From assembly GCA_022360015.1 (NCBI GenBank), contig JAKSDQ010000251.1, forward strand, positions 1-64,000: a DNA stretch of 64,000 bases, in the 5' to 3' direction. This DNA comes from Cytophagales bacterium. GTDB taxonomy: Bacteria > Bacteroidota > Bacteroidia > Cytophagales > Cyclobacteriaceae. Under the pieces are notes generated by a model. That model saw nothing but the letters and a program-made list of their open reading frames with translations. It was not told the DNA's origin and did no database searches. Below, one piece after another: positions 63,042-64,000 of this stretch; position 1 is the first letter of the stretch, and the number at the start of each line of letters is the position of its first letter. A program made the translations under genes and the position numbers.

Positions 63042-64000
63042 ATGAAAACTAACAAATTTAATCGAAGGGAATTTATTGTGAAATCATCGGCCGGAGCCCT
63101 GGGGTTATCTGTGGCCACTACTGCCGGAAGTTACGCGAATATACTCGGGGCAAATGACCGGGTAAATCTGGCAGTAATAGGCGTCCGGGGACGGGGAAAG
63201 GCCCTGGTATCAGCCGCAGGGGTACAAGACAACACGGCTATGCGTGCAATCTGTGATGTAGATAGTCGTGAATCGGCTATCACCGGGAATCTGGTACAGG
63301 AACGATTTGGGAAAAAACCAAAATTCTACACCGATATCAGAAAGCTCCTGGAAGATAAAAGCATCGATGCTATTATGATCGCGGCCCCCGACCATTGGCA
63401 TGCACCCATGTCATTAATGGGATTGCAGGCTGATAAACACGTTTATGTAGAAAAGCCCTGCAGCCACAACCCCAAGGAAGGAGAACTGCTGGTTGAAGCA
63501 CAGGAAAAATACGGAAAAGTGGTACAGATGGGCAACCAACAGCGATCAGCTCCGATTTCTATTCAGGCTGTAAAGGATATCCGGGAGGGAATGATCGGCG
63601 AAGTTTATTATGGCAAAGCATGGTACGCCTCAAACAGGGATTCCATCGGTACCGGTAAGGTCATCGAGGTGCCATCGTGGCTGGACTGGGAATTATGGCA
63701 GGGGCCCGCCCCAAGGATGGCCTACAAAGATAACTATGTTCACTACAACTGGCACTGGTTCCGGAACTGGGGTACCGGTGAAATCTGTAACAATGGAACC
63801 CATGAAATCGATGTCTGCCGGTGGGCATTGGGTGTCGGTTATCCAAAGACGGTAGTTTCTTCCGGGGGAAGGTATCATTTCAAAGATGATTGGGAGTTTT
63901 ATGACACACAGGTGGCAAGTTTTGAATACGAAGACGGGAAGATGATCACCTGGGAAGGAAGAAGCTGCAATGGTCTCAAGCACTATAACCGTGGCAGAGG
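63042..64000 (+). CDS. Gfo/Idh/MocA-family oxidoreductase, Tat-exported (3' end outside window)
   Basis: At least 319 codons. It starts at ATG 63042, six bases after the DUF1080 gene. Twin-arginine signal NRREFIVKSSAGALGLSVAT. Rossmann domain: NLAVIGVRGRGKALV, then AICDVDSRESAI and IMIAAPDHWHAPMSLMGLQA. The catalytic lysine motif EKPCSHNPKEGE is present. The C-terminal half follows (PSWLDWELWQGPAPRM, GTGEICNNGTHEID). Such exported members with Tat signals are frequent beside DUF1080 genes and oxidise sugars using a tightly bound NAD(P). Confidence 0.93.
   Translation, partial: MKTNKFNRREFIVKSSAGALGLSVATTAGSYANILGANDRVNLAVIGVRGRGKALVSAAGVQDNTAMRAICDVDSRESAITGNLVQERFGKKPKFYTDIRKLLEDKSIDAIMIAAPDHWHAPMSLMGLQADKHVYVEKPCSHNPKEGELLVEAQEKYGKVVQMGNQQRSAPISIQAVKDIREGMIGEVYYGKAWYASNRDSIGTGKVIEVPSWLDWELWQGPAPRMAYKDNYVHYNWHWFRNWGTGEICNNGTHEIDVCRWALGVGYPKTVVSSGGRYHFKDDWEFYDTQVASFEYEDGKMITWEGRSCNGLKHYNRGR

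Overview
The window looks like the chromosome of a Bacteroidota bacterium, most likely a marine or soil Cytophagales-type gliding relative. The evidence is PKD-like surface repeats, an Oar-type TonB receptor, a FecI/FecR pair of the Bacteroidetes type, DUF2911, DUF1080 and PIG-L proteins, many lipoproteins, few Shine-Dalgarno sites, and TAnnTTTG -7 boxes. No tRNA, rRNA, CRISPR array, insertion sequence or prophage was seen.

Layout. Positions 1-8854 (minus strand) hold a tight run: a TIR-like protein, a membrane-anchored nSTAND1 NTPase with WD40 repeats, an outer-membrane barrel with a periplasmic helical domain, a propeller-like lipoprotein, and the start of a large PKD-repeat surface protein. 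This is the best candidate for an undescribed system: a sensor/switch joined to surface proteins. Positions 8991-16429 hold an ATP/ADP-translocase-like transporter fused to HEAT repeats and a cyclic-nucleotide-binding domain, an OmpH/Skp chaperone, an M49-like lipoprotein peptidase and a histidine kinase. Positions 16989-25431 hold molybdopterin genes moaA, moaC, moaE and moaD, interrupted by a TPR histidine kinase and two tiny exported peptides, and an OmpA/PD40 protein.

Positions 25586-45541 are a mixed housekeeping and membrane region: 3-methyladenine glycosylase, DUF2911, a translationally coupled PIG-L/47-aa membrane protein/Na+ symporter trio, TrmB, a divergent MocR regulator and flavin-reductase-like pair, two exported amidohydrolases, rhomboid, HDAC-like deacetylase, DinB, YvlD-like, gamma-carbonic anhydrase and YceI. 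Positions 45754-51000 form a plus-strand run: miaB, a sigma-54 activator, lptE, a histone-H1-like TPR protein and secG.

From 51001 on the window shows decay: an FtsX-type permease remnant, a Crp/Fnr protein that ends at its recognition helix, an Oar-like TonB receptor, an acidic repeat lipoprotein, a FecI/FecR pair followed only by a 49-codon stub of its expected SusC receptor, and a LacI-controlled sugar cluster whose first gene is an enolase-superfamily gene with most of its middle missing. The cluster goes on with a double DUF1080 protein and a Tat-exported Gfo/Idh/MocA oxidoreductase cut by the window end.

A dispersed palindromic repeat family occurs four times (16721, 35949, 51041, 60969); three copies share a conserved GTTGTGCAAC box at exactly 15 bases from the arm.
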